From contig JAIVFH010000033.1 of the NCBI GenBank assembly GCA_025765595.1, positions 62,001 to 126,000 on the forward strand: a stretch of DNA of 64,000 nt. Direction: 5' to 3'. The stretch's first letter is position 1, and the number at the start of each line of letters is the position of its first letter. The DNA comes from Obelidium mucronatum. Its lineage: Eukaryota; Chytridiomycota; Chytridiomycetes; Chytridiales; Chytriomycetaceae. The notes under the pieces are model-generated. The model saw only the letters and a program-made list of their open reading frames with translations, had not been told where the DNA came from and did no database searches. This document shows, one piece after another, positions 21,798-33,176 of this stretch. The translations under genes and the position numbers were made by a program.

Positions 21798-21980
21798 TCG
21801 GCAAAAAACAAAAAATAGTATACACTCGATTGCTAAGCTTGTTATTCTTTAGTTTTTCTCTTTGGAGTTTTTTTTCCTAGAGATTAATAAGCCACAAATA
21901 ATCAGTGAATAAAGCAAACAGTAACAACAATTGTCACGAAAAGAAAAAGAAAAAAGAAAAAAGAAATAAAAAAAAAGAAA

Positions 21981-22282
21981 ATGCTGACGCCGCCGCAGCT
22001 CCCCGCGCAGCCGCCGACGCAGGAGACGCTCGACGCGATCGTCGCGGCGCTGCCGCCGCCGCGCGTCGTTGCGGCGTCGACGCGGCCGCTGCTTGTTTTC
22101 GTCGACGGCGGCGGCGGCGGCGCGTCGGCGCTCGCGAAGCGCGTCGCGCAAGCCGCAAACTGCGAGCTGCTGTCGCCGGACGCCGTCATTGCCGCCACGA
22201 TTTTCAGCAGCATTTCGGATGAGTCACCAAAGGAATCAACGGAATCAACGGACGACGATCAACGCGTCGCGGACGAAAACTC

Positions 22283-22314
<32 letters not shown>

Positions 22315-25162
22315 CTAAAGTCACGCTAAACAGCTTCGAGAAGGGCGTCTTCGAGGCCCTGCTGGCCGGCAAGCACATTGACTCGGACAAGTTTCTCGAC
22401 GGATACAAGGCCATGGCCGCATCAAACGACGCCCAACACAAGGGAATCGTGATTGACGGCCTGCCCTTCACGTCGCCCTGTGACGATAATGAAATTGTGG
22501 CTGCTGCCGAAGATGATCTTGTTGCTTCTTCTACTCCAACTTACAAATACAAGGACTTGGAAACTCTGGCCGCAATCTTGGACAAGAAGCCTCACAACTT
22601 TCGCCTTGTTTTGGTGCACTTGACTATGGGTGAACACGATCTGAAAGCGAGAAGGCAGAAGCAATGGGTCGATCCTGTCACTGGTCTCTTGTATCCTGGT
22701 GGTCAAGTTGATTATTCTAAACGAAGAAGAGCTCAAGGTTGGGTTGATGGGACCTTGGATGAGGAAAATGAAGCTGCGCTTGTGGAAGAAGACAGAACGT
22801 GGGACTTTGATGTTCACGATGATGTACCCAAAAAGAAGTTTGGATCTGATGATGATGACGGTGGTGGTGATGGTGATGATGAAGAAGATGGTGGTGGTGG
22901 TGAGGAAGAGGAACTTGAAGATGATGACCTTGAAGATGGAGATGATGATGAAGAGGGCGGTGGTTCTGGCAGGAAAAAGAAAAAGTCGAAAGCGGCTGTC
23001 AATGTTGCGCGCTTCAACTTGTCCAACAAGAATACTTGGCAGATTTTACCAAAAGAGATTTTGGACAGGTATGTATCCATCGCCGAACGTTATGTTCCTT
23101 TGTTTGTCTTCTTCATCGCCGAAGGCGGTGCCTTCTTTTTTTTTTATTCCTACCGCCTAAGGCGAAATCCTACTTTTTTTCATTCGTTACACGAAAATAG
23201 AAACAAACTAAAAAAAACTCTCTATACTCCAGACTCTTGAAACGCCCCGAAGACCTCCCAGAATGCCTAACCCACGAACTCAAAAAATACAAGGAAAAAT
23301 CCATCGAAATCACCAAACTCACCACAAACTACTTTGACCCCTTACACACAATCAAACTAGACGCCTCTCAACACCCCGACATCCTCTTCAAAAGCGCCAT
23401 CAACAGATTAACCTCTCTCGGCTTCAACCTCCTTGAAACCCCACCAATGTCCAAAAAACTCGACATTAGCCCGGGAACATTCACGGGAATGACGCAAAGC
23501 GATATTTACACGTACTTGAACGCGTTGGAACTCGAAGCAGGGGAACCGCCACGCGAAGAAAGCAGTTGGGGCCGGTTCTGCCCTGTCCAATTCTATGAAC
23601 ATCAACGTCTCGTGCACAATGGCTTTGAAACCCCCGTCAGCTATCGAGGCTTCTTTTTCTTCCTGAGTGACGCGGAATGCCTTGGTAAATTCGTGGCGAA
23701 CCCCGACAAATACTTGGAAACCGCGCCGAGTCTGCAAGGCGTTAAAATGTGTGTTCTGGGAGGGCCTTTCACAGGGAAAACGGCGCAATCGAAAATGATT
23801 GCCAAAATTTATAATCTCAAGTTCATTAGTGTAGATGATATTTTGGAAGCGTGGGATCAAGATCCGAACCAGGCGGAATTGAAAAAGAGGGTTCCCATGT
23901 ATGCGGATATTGTAAAGAGGTGTAAAAAAGGGCAGAGTGTTGCGCCTGAGACTATGATTGAGTTGATCAAGATGGCTTTGAATGGGGAAGTCAAGACTTC
24001 CAAACCAAACACGCCTGTTGCTGCTGCTGCAGACGGTGGTGGTGGTGGCGGTGGTGGGAAACACGGAGGAGATGTACCCCCGAAATCCGGTTGGATTATA
24101 GATGGTTTCCCACGTACACTTGATGAAGCCCGAGCATTGCTTCAGGCGGACTTGATTCCAGAGTATGTCGTGTTGCTCAAGAATGGTGAGAACCAATATC
24201 AATTATCGCCAACAAACCAATGTGTACTGATCCATGTAATACCATCACACCAAAAAAAGACATTAACGAGGAACGTGTAAGAATGAGACTGAAAATCCAT
24301 ACCTCCGACTCAAAATCTGGAAAACCGTGGGACGAGAAATCAAACGCATTTCGCTCAACTCCAATCAGCCTACAGACCCAGTACTTGTCAAACCCGAAAC
24401 TCGGATCAACAGCCAAACTCGAATCACACGCGAGATTAAGCTCAGACGCGAGATTAGGCTCGCCATCAACAGCAGCATCAAATACAGCTGCAGGGCGGTT
24501 GACATCTCCACTTGCCACTGCGCCGGGAGGAAAAGGAGCAACAAGCTCTGCGTCTCATAGTAGTAGCAGTCCAGCAAAAAGCCTCAAATCAAGCCCAATA
24601 AAGCCCACTCCTCCAACCACAAGAGGTGCCGCGGCGACCACCGTGAAATCCAGCCACGGCGCCAGATCCTACTCCCGCGCATCACAACGCAAAAGCACAA
24701 ACCAACGCCCCACAGGCGGCGGCAGCGGCGCCACCAATTCCGCCAGCAACCAAAAACCCATGCACATCACCTACTACATGCCATCCCTGCCCATCACAAC
24801 ATACCCATATTTCGACAACCTCTTTAACGGGTTCCGCGAAGAACTCCCCGAAATCATCAAGCTCCTAGAACTCAAGACGAAAATCGTTGAAACAGGGGCA
24901 GAGCAGGCCATCCCGACAATCTTGGCCATTATCCAAACGGCGATTGATCCTTTCCTGCCGAAAGCGTATGAGATTAGTGAGAAGCAGTTGCAAGAGAATC
25001 CAGCGCCGTTTGAGCAAGGAAGTACCAAAGATTTTTGTCCTTTTGCGTTGAGGCAGGTGAATATTTTACAAAAGGGGAATCCGCAAATCGCAGTTAGATA
25101 TATGGTAAGACTTTTTTTTTTCTAACTAAAAAAACACATCTGGCTTGATTGCTTATTGGAAT

Positions 25163-25205
<43 letters not shown>

Positions 25206-25950
25206 CAAAAGGGGCAAATGTATAACTTGTCAAGTGAAGACGCAAAATACGCGTTCCTCATGGAACCCCACAACTTTGTCTCGGTCCGACATTTAATGAC
25301 TCCGCCACCACCCCGCTTCTTTTTCTTGGGCCCCACTGGCTCCGGAAAATCCGTATGCATGAAGGCGCTTGAAAAATGGGGAGCACCCATCATTCGATTC
25401 GCAGACTATGTCTATGAATTTGCGGCAACAGCCGAGCAATCTGTTCGCGAGGAAATCGAGTACATGATGAAGGAGAATGCTGGGTTGTTGTCGCCGGTGC
25501 TTGTTGAAGATGTGGTGACTTCGCTTTTCAAGAAGGAGGTATGTTGATTTATGCACAATTGCAAACAAAACAAATTCATGATGAATTAATTGGGCTACAT
25601 TTATTATTATATATATAGCCATATGCATCAAAGGGGTTCCTTCTTGAAGGATTCCCACGGTCGAAAGCGGAAGCCGAAGTCGTTGTAAAACACAACCTCC
25701 ATATTGACGCGGTCGTGGTTCTACGTATTGAGCCTGATATCGCGGCGCATCGGATTCTGACTGAGAAAAAGAAGGATTGGAAAATGAAGCGTGATGAGGC
25801 ACGGCGGATTCTTTTCTCAAGCCCGGACAATTCAAAAGCTGCAGCGCAACTCAAGTTGGCGGAAGCAGAGTTAAAGAAAATGGATGATCAGGAGAGCGAG
25901 ATGTATGATGCTTGTTTGGACAGGTATCTTTTCCGAGATTTTGCTTTCTT

Positions 25951-26001
<51 letters not shown>

Positions 26002-28314
26002 TCTCGGTTCCAGCCTTGTTTGATAAACTTAAATATTTATTTTTATAGCGTCGACAAGGAGAATCTTCGGATCGGCGACGTCCTTGGAACTTTTGAAACT
26101 GCTTGGCAGGTTCCAATCATTGAAATTGATTGCAACAAGTGTATCCGCCCTGTAGTTGGTAGCTTGAGACGTAATTGTACTCAATTCTGTGAATATGTAA
26201 GTATTTTTTCTTATTCGTCTTGGTTGTTTCCAAGCAGCTACGGTGCTCTGAAAAAATTATATCTAGAGGAAAAGCATTCTATCAAATGCATACAGAATCG
26301 AATACCGAGAAGCCGAACTCCTAATGCGCCTCGGAATCAAAACCTACAGCCCCTTCGGCAACATTTGCCCCGTCTCCCTCAAGAAAAACTCATCCGTTCT
26401 CAAGAGACTCACAGGAACGAAACCCGTCGTCTATCGAACCCACATATACTACCTCCGAACTGAAGAAGCCAGAGACGAATTCATTGCCAACCTGCACGAA
26501 TACATTACCCAGCCACCACCTCAACCCGTTGTACGTCCACAAATCTGCATCTTGGGGAGACCCAAATCGGGCAAATCCGTCACAGCCGCGAGAATCGCCA
26601 AGGAATACGATATGGTGCACTTGACGATCCCAGTAATCATCAACAGTCTCATCAACGGAAAAGAAGACTTGGAACTGTCTCGGAAAATCAGCGCGTGTCT
26701 TTCCGCGGGTCTAGCGCTTCCAGAAGATCTTGTGAATGAAGCCGTTTTACTTGTCACGTCTCGTGCGGTTTGTTTGGCTCGAGGATGGGTGTTGGATGGG
26801 TATCCGCAAACCGTTGGGCAGGCCAAGGAGCTTGAAAGGATGGGGCTTATTCCACATATTGTCTTTGAGTTGAATATTTCGGAAGAGGAGATGTATATTC
26901 GGAGCAAGAATGATGTCAAGACGGATGTCAGGTAAAAATTTTTTTTTTAAAAAAAAACCCCATCTCTGTTCTTCCAAAAAGCTGTTTTAACCGAGTTTTG
27001 AACGATTTTTTTTTCTTAGAATGAAGACACCGCACTTGAATTTCGCCCCTGTAATGTCCATCCGAGACCAGATCCATTCAGACAACGTGGCGGGCTTGAA
27101 ACGCCTTTACGGCCGCAAATATGCAAATTGGATTGAAATTGACGGGTCAAAATCAAAGTGGTTCCTAAAACAAGAATTAGTTGTTCACCTAGAGGCAGAG
27201 ACAATGAGGCGTCAAAACTACACTGATTTAAAGACAAAAGGATTGGCAGCTCCTGTGCATGATATCGGAATCAGTTTGGAACATATTCATGAGAATTTGA
27301 GTAAATTTGCCGAGTATTGTCCAGTCAGTTTGTTGGATAATGGACAACTTGAGCAAGGTCCATCAGATACGTCCTTCACAGCGGAATTTGAGGTAATGTG
27401 TTTTATTCTTATTTTTCTTTTTTTTTTTGGAAATCAAGATTTTAACGCGTTTGCAACAGGGCAAGTTCTATAAAATGGTTCGAAAAGAGCAACTCGATGT
27501 CTTTTTGGAATCTCCTGAGAAATACGCGTTTGGCCCAGATTTGCCCGAAAGCCTCCCCGAAAAGAAGACGTCGTCTGTTCTAGTTTTCCCACGCCAACTC
27601 GAACTACAAGGATATTGTCCCGTCACTCTCGCAGAAGGACCTCCTGGGTAAAATATCCTCCTTAGGCTCAACAACGAAAAAAATACTGATAGCCGTTTAT
27701 ACGCTAGATTTGAAAGCATCATCCCAGGAAACCCCAATCATATTGTTGAATACGAAGGAAAGTTATTCGCCTTCACTTGCCAGGAAAACCAAGACAAATT
27801 CATGAAGACTCCATGGGACTATATAAACTTGGAACTCCCTGCGAAACTTCCGCCAAAGATTGTTCAAATTAATGTTGGGCAGTTGCCGCTACTTGGTTAT
27901 TTGGAGCAATCTGTGGCGCGGGCATTGACGGAAGCCTTGACGGATGTTGGAAAAGTAAGGCCGAAACATCCATATAAAAGCTTGCCAAAATCTGCTGCAG
28001 ATTACCTTGGTCTCTATTTAAAAGGTTTGATTTAATAAGCTTGGTTTTTTTTTTCGTGCGAGTTTTTTCTGATTTAGTGTACCCAAACAAAATCAGCAAA
28101 CAATCCAAAAAACAAGGAATGGGTCCAGAAAAAATATTCCAAAGAATTAAGAAAGTTTATAGACAGATGCCAGCTGATTTCTGACATATCAGAGATGGTT
28201 CGTGTTTACGATTCAGAACATCCTTTCACGTTTGTTCCCATTCACGAACGACAGCTTGGGTTGGACGAAAAAATCAATCTATTCTTTAATCTTCAAACGT
28301 TGCGGCAGCAGTAA
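21981..28314 (+). CDS. AK9: Adenylate kinase 9-like protein with repeated AK domains
   Basis: About 13 exons encode roughly 1,800 residues containing several adenylate-kinase units separated by linkers. P-loops seen in order: a degenerate one near residue 40 (FVDGGGGGASALAKRVA, the Lys missing), CVLGGPFTGKTAQSKM (23.75 kb), FFLGPTGSGKSVCMKAL (25.3 kb) and CILGRPKSGKSVTAARIA (26.55 kb). Matching lid or substrate motifs are WIIDGFPRTLDEARA, FLLEGFPRSKAEA and WVLDGYPQTVGQA. This arrangement resembles vertebrate AK9, a large nucleoside phosphate kinase associated with cilia and flagella; local ATP regeneration in the zoospore flagellum is inferred. An acidic GDDEEDGGGG-type linker follows domain 1 and a Ser-rich linker domain 2. 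The final exon ends NLFFNLQTLRQQ. Introns carry T runs of 42 and 46 bases and two GC palindromes. Confidence 0.85.
23115..23167. repeat. Two GC palindromes inside an AK9 intron
   Basis: CATCGCCGAAGGCGGTG and TACCGCCTAAGGCGA flank a T run within the intron that starts at 23070 and ends at about 23231. They belong to the same family as the arrays at 2.8, 50-52 and 54 kb, and show a minimal two-copy state. Confidence 0.8.
25164..25205 (+). repeat. 42-base poly-T run in AK9 intron
   Basis: An uninterrupted T run directly precedes the 3' splice region of the intron before the third P-loop exon. It acts, or masquerades, as a polypyrimidine tract. Confidence 0.8.
25953..25998 (+). repeat. 46-base poly-T run in AK9 intron
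   Basis: An uninterrupted T run lies in the intron after the third kinase unit, between the exon ending CLD and the exon starting near 26049. Confidence 0.8.
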
Positions 28315-28419
28315 AAATACTCATTCAGCTCTCTATACTTCTTTTTTTTTCTTTTTTTTCTTTTCGCGATCAGACCTCAATAAAAAAAATAGACTTTAAA
28401 AAGAACACACCCTCTAAAA

Positions 28420-29482
28420 ATGGCCACGACATCTGCAGGAGCTTCAGACGTGACTCGGAAAAATAGGTACGCGTATCCGCGCTTAAGGGATCGCCATGAA
28501 AGAAAGAAACGAAAAACAAGTGAATAACAACGCCACCGTATTCAACAAACAGTGTTTTAGTCAAGGTCGGTATGGTTGGCGATTCGCAGATAGGTAAGGT
28601 CATCATTTCTTTCGCACTGCTGGTGAATGCATGATAGATCGCTGTTTTCACTTGTGATTCATGAAATCTGAAATAGTTTGTTGTGAGCGTAATAACTGAC
28701 GCGTATTTGATGAACCATAGGAAAAACAAGTCTGATGGTTAAATACGTCGAAGGATCGTTTGATGAGGATTATATTCAAACACTGGGTGGGTCTTTGTCA
28801 GTGTGTTTTAACTGAAAGCCAATCTGACGATTTGCGTTATTAGGCGTCAACTTTATGGAGAAAACAATATCCATCAGAAACACTGAGATTACGTTCAGTA
28901 TTTGGGATTTGGGAGGTGAGATGCGGAAAACCAGGGAAATCATATCGCGTCCTGCTCTAAATCAAAAACGATAGGTCAACGTGAATTTGTAAACATGCTG
29001 CCTTTAGTGAGCAATGACGCTGTGGCTATTTTGTTTATGTTTGATCTATCCAGAAAACATACCCTCAATTCCATCAAGGAGTGGTATAGGCAAGCGCGTG
29101 GATTTAATAAGGTGACCGGCGAAGCTGCATGATTCTCCATCCACGTCTTAACTTGGAGCTATAGACTGCTATTCCATTTCTCATTGGCACAAAATACGAC
29201 CACTTTGCTGGTCTTCCAAAACGCGAACAGGAGGAGATTACAAACCAGGTATTCCCCCCAATTCAAAAAGGCAAAGTTGATGGCTGATTTCATTTGATTT
29301 GTTCTGGGCATTTATAGGCGCGCAAGTTCGCTAAAGCTATGAAGGCTTCGCTTATTTTCTGCAGTTCATCGCATTCTATCAACGTTCAAAAAATCTTCAA
29401 AATTGTATTGGCCAAAGTATTTGATTTGAGATGCACAATTCCGTGTATTGATGAGATTGGTGCGCCTATTTTGGAATATTGA
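28420..29482 (+). CDS. SPG1: Ras-like GTPase SPG1/TEM1 (septation/mitotic exit)
   Basis: Seven exons encode about 210 residues. G-box motifs: [15 protein letters not shown] (G1), [14 protein letters not shown] (switch I), SIWDLGGQREF (G3, with Gly-Gly-Gln), [10 protein letters not shown] (G4, TKYD in place of NKxD) and [12 protein letters not shown] (G5 region). The combination of WDLGGQ, TKYD and [12 protein letters not shown] is specific to the SPG1/TEM1 group. In yeasts this GTPase triggers the septation initiation or mitotic exit network at spindle poles. The C-terminus (IGAPILEY) lacks a prenylation box, which is normal for this group. No frame break. Confidence 0.92.
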
Positions 29483-29731
29483 AGGCGGCACCCAAAGTTC
29501 TGCCTCCACTTGTAAGTTGTGCATCATAGCGAGAGTCAGAGTTGTGTGTGGGAATAAAATAGACTTGCTGGACATTGATCTTTATTTTACTGTGATGATT
29601 TATTTACTTAATATAAATAACTTCAAACATATTCGAAGGAGATGAGCTTTGTTCCGAAATCTCCCGAAAAAAGACAATGGTTTGCCACTTTCACAACAAG
29701 TCAACTCCGTCACTTACAAACGATTCATTTC

Positions 29732-31813
29732 ATGCAGCTTCCAATCATTCGAATTGTGAATTTGGTGAGACTCTTGCCACGTCAAAGCCACAGTTGGTCA
29801 TTCTCGTCCAGTGCCATCGTCGTAAGATCCATCATTAAACCCTCTCGAAACGGGCAATTAGATCAACAATGTGCCTTTCAAATAGGCTAAAACAACGTCC
29901 TCATCGGCTCTTTCTTTGCGGACACGCGGGCTTTCTTTTCCGCACGCGAAGTTGTTCCACTCTTCTCCATTAGCATTGCAAAAAGTGCCATTCCTTCTGG
30001 CCGATATCGGAGAGGGAATCACCGAGTGTGAGCTAGTCCAATGGTTTTGTATTTTGCTTAATTATTTGGCATTTGATATTCCCAGAAAGGTTGACGTTTT
30101 TTTATTGCAAAACTCGCAGGTTTGTGAAGGAAGGGGATCAGATTGAGCAGTTTTCAAAAATTTGTGAAGTTCAGAGCGATAAAGCTTCGGTGGAAATTAC
30201 TTCGCGTTACGATGGTGTCGTGGGGAAGCTCTACTATCAAAAGGGTGATATGGCGAAAGTGGGTTCTCCGTTGGTTGACATTGAAACGGGCGAAGCCGGT
30301 GTAGCTCCTGCTCCTGCTTCTCCGCCCGCGCCAACTGTCGTTGAAACCGCAAAAGTGGCGTCTGCACCTGCCGCAGGGGGAAAGAAGAAGGTTCCTTTCT
30401 TGTTGGCTGATATTGGTGAAGGAATCACTGAGTGTGAGGTGATTCAGTGGTTAGTTATTTCTTTGATCTCGCCATTACATCTTGTAATACTTCTTTTTAT
30501 GGTGTTCATTCAGGTTTGTAAAAGAGGGGGATGAAATTGAACAGTTTTCAAAAATTTGTGAAGTCCAAAGTGACAAGGCATCTGTTGAAATCACGTCTCG
30601 GTACGATGGAGTTGTAGGAAAACTGTATTATAAGCAAGGAGATATGGCCAAAGTTGGAGCACCGCTCGTCGATATTGAAATGGAGGATTTGTCTGCACCT
30701 GTAAATGAACCAGTTGTGGCACCAGCTGCTACCACATCAAGCACACCCCCCAGTTCCAACATTCAGGCAAAGGAATCAAAGGTCGAAATATTTGCAACCC
30801 CGGCCGTTCGCCGCGTCGCCAAAGAACAAGGTGTGGACTTGGCTCTAGTTACTGGAACCGGGAAACATGGAAGAATCACCAAAGAAGATATCATCAACTT
30901 CAAATCTCAACCAGCTGCCCCGGTCATTTCAGCAAGCCCCAGCCCATCTCCAACTGAAGTTACAAAAACCGTCAAGTCAACCCCTCCAACTGCAGCACCA
31001 ACACCTGTAGTTACCGCTCAGGATGAATTGAAACCTCTGACAAACATTCAGAAAGCAATGTTTAAGCAAATGACCAAATCTTTGAGCATCCCTCACTTTG
31101 GCTACAGCGATACTGTCACTCTGGACAATGCCACCACCTTCCGAAACTCTGTCAATGCATTCCTCGCAAAGAACCCATACAACGGCGTCAGTAAAATAAC
31201 TTACATGCCCATCTTTATGAAGGCTTTGAGTTTGGCTCTTGTTGATTTCCCAATCCTAAATGCTCGTGTTGTCGAAGAAGGAAGTGACGTGAAGCTCTTG
31301 TACAGAGGATCGCACAATATTGGTGTTGCCATGGACACACCATTTGGGTAAGTCCTACTTTCTAATACTGACTTTGTTGTTGTTGAGTTACTGACAACTC
31401 AAAACTCTACATCAAGATTGATCGTTCCTAACGTGAAAAATATTCAGCAAAAATCAATTTTGGATATTGCTGTAGAGTTGGATCGATTGAAAGAGGCGGG
31501 CAAAAAGGGGCTCTCGAGTGCGGATTTGAACGGTGGCACGATTACCTTGTCAAACATTGGAACCATTGGTGGAAATTGGATGCATCCAGTAATCGTGACT
31601 TCCGAAGTGTGCATTGGGGCCTTAGGGAAAACAGAGAGGTTGCCACGATTTGAAGTTGTTGATGGACGTGAAGCTGTTGTCGGTAAATCAATAATGCCAG
31701 TCAGTTGGAATGCGGATCATCGCGTTGTAGACGGCGCTACGATGGCACGCTTTGTCCAGCTGTGGAAACAGTATTTAGAAAACCCTTCCTTGATTGCAGC
31801 TTCGGCCAAATAA
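29732..31813 (+). CDS. DBT: Branched-chain 2-oxoacid dehydrogenase E2 with two lipoyl domains
   Basis: A short exon (29732-29764, [11 protein letters not shown]) joined to 29886 gives a convincing mitochondrial targeting sequence ([18 protein letters not shown]). Two nearly identical lipoyl domains follow, each with [15 protein letters not shown], a split Trp codon at an intron, and the lipoyl-lysine motif [10 protein letters not shown]. Then come a peripheral subunit-binding domain ([14 protein letters not shown]...HGRITKEDI) and the acyltransferase domain ([29 protein letters not shown] with the catalytic HRVVDG). This enzyme is the core of the mitochondrial branched-chain complex. Known DBT proteins have one lipoyl domain, so the duplication is unusual; the two copies share an intron position, so the whole exon pair was duplicated. 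The exact first exon is inferred. Confidence 0.9.
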
Positions 31814-31900
31814 GCGGCATGGAATAAAAAATAAAACAACAATAAGGTATACATTTGGTTCACTTCATAACCGATGAGTTTACGATTGAAACAGGGCGGA

Positions 31901-32992
31901 TTAAACTGGAAAGGAAAAAACCACAACAAGCATGATAAAACCCTCCATCTTTGCAAAGGATACTCCTGCCGAAAGCTTCAACTGAGCAAGCATAGGACTA
32001 TCACAAAGCCAAGGGCGCAAGTCGTCAAACACTGGGGGACGATAAGGAAAGTCATAAATCCGCGTCTCAACCGCGTTTCCAGAGCAATTCTCATTTTCAA
32101 AAGTTGTCGTCGTAACATACGAAGTTTTGTTTGCAGCCGTGCTCAGCTTGGAAATCGAGAAAACCTGCTTGCCAGTGGTCAGAGATGACGCCGCAACACA
32201 CTTTTCGAGGACGGTAGCAAACATGGACGTGAGACTTGAAATAGCCGCTGATGGTGGGGAGCAGGTTCCATTGCGGACAAAGAGGTAAGGAGTGGGCATC
32301 TTGGTAGTGGCAGTGGAAGACCAACCAAGGTCCGCAGCAATACACTGCCTGACAAAGGGGGAGCCTGAGGAGCCAGTGCTGGAATCCGCTTTCCCCGAAT
32401 CAGTACAGTTTACCATCGGGTAAACGGAAATAGTGTCTGGAACAGTGCTTCCCTTTTGGAAGTATGTGTCAACTGCCATCAAAGGGGAACCGCTTTTAGT
32501 AGTGCCGCCAGTACTGTTACACTGCTTCAAAATTTTGTTGAGATCGTAGCCTTCGCCCGCTTTGGTTTGGCAATTGGCGTCAGTGTAGCCTGTGAGAGTG
32601 AGTTGAGCGTCAACCATTTCATACGAGAAATTGATTGGCTCGTCCGTTGGTAAGGTGAGATTGTTGGGTTTTGGAAGAGAATAAGTGTTGTGTTCAATGT
32701 TGGGCACACACTTGTTGATCGGGTAGAGAAAAGAGGCAGAAGGACCATCAAACTGATTCTTGGTGCAGCTTAGGTTGTAGAGGAGCTGTGCAAGCGGGAC
32801 TTGTCCGAAGGCATCGTTTGCAATCGTGGCAACTGTTGCTGCACACGAACTGCGCGAGAAGTAGCCAGAGTCCTGGCGGCAGGAAGTGTCCAAGCGGATG
32901 TTTTCACAAGCGCCAGGAGGAAAGGAAACTCTGATGGGGACCGTGCAGGCTGCGTCAGAGTAGAAGGTTTTGAATTGGAGACTCATGCTCAT
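31901..32992 (-). CDS. Cys-rich family protein A with hydrophobic C-terminal tail
   Basis: One open exon from MSMSLQF (ATG at 32992; an in-frame start further upstream at 33079 is possible) encodes about 363 residues with many Cys and N-glycosylation sequons. The N-terminal part, TFYSDAACTVPIRVSFPPG then CENIRLDTSCRQDSGYF, is almost identical to the paralogue at 40-41 kb, whereas the rest is divergent with conserved Cys positions (NKCVPNIE; YTDANCQT). It ends in a hydrophobic stretch (GFIMLVVVFSFPV), as for a GPI signal or a membrane anchor, yet no signal peptide is visible; an upstream exon may supply it. Function unknown; surface exposure is inferred. It converges on DBT with 87 bases between stop codons. 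Confidence 0.7.
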   Translation of the reverse strand: MSMSLQFKTFYSDAACTVPIRVSFPPGACENIRLDTSCRQDSGYFSRSSCAATVATIANDAFGQVPLAQLLYNLSCTKNQFDGPSASFLYPINKCVPNIEHNTYSLPKPNNLTLPTDEPINFSYEMVDAQLTLTGYTDANCQTKAGEGYDLNKILKQCNSTGGTTKSGSPLMAVDTYFQKGSTVPDTISVYPMVNCTDSGKADSSTGSSGSPFVRQCIAADLGWSSTATTKMPTPYLFVRNGTCSPPSAAISSLTSMFATVLEKCVAASSLTTGKQVFSISKLSTAANKTSYVTTTTFENENCSGNAVETRIYDFPYRPPVFDDLRPWLCDSPMLAQLKLSAGVSFAKMEGFIMLVVVFSFPV

Positions 32993-33176
32993 TCGGTTAG
33001 ATTTTTGAAATGAATCAAAGCCAACATTTGCCGCTGGCAAGCCCAACATTCGCTGTCGTCGTTGGACAGCTGGAGTCAATTGTACTGATCATATCTGTTG
33101 AAAATCTGAGCTCAAACAGTCATCCAAAAACTTAATCAAACAATCAATCCACTATGGCAGGTCTATATTTTGTGTT

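Larger units (their letters stand above)
20376..21915 (+). repeat. Tandem duplication carrying peptide genes 2 and 3
   Basis: The block at about 20376-20900 is repeated almost exactly at about 21403-21915, with the promoter repeats, TATA box, leader, coding sequence and 3' region included. A stretch of about 500 bases with a small unrelated frame separates the copies. The coding parts encode identical peptides, so the duplication is recent or kept alike by conversion. Confidence 0.85.
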
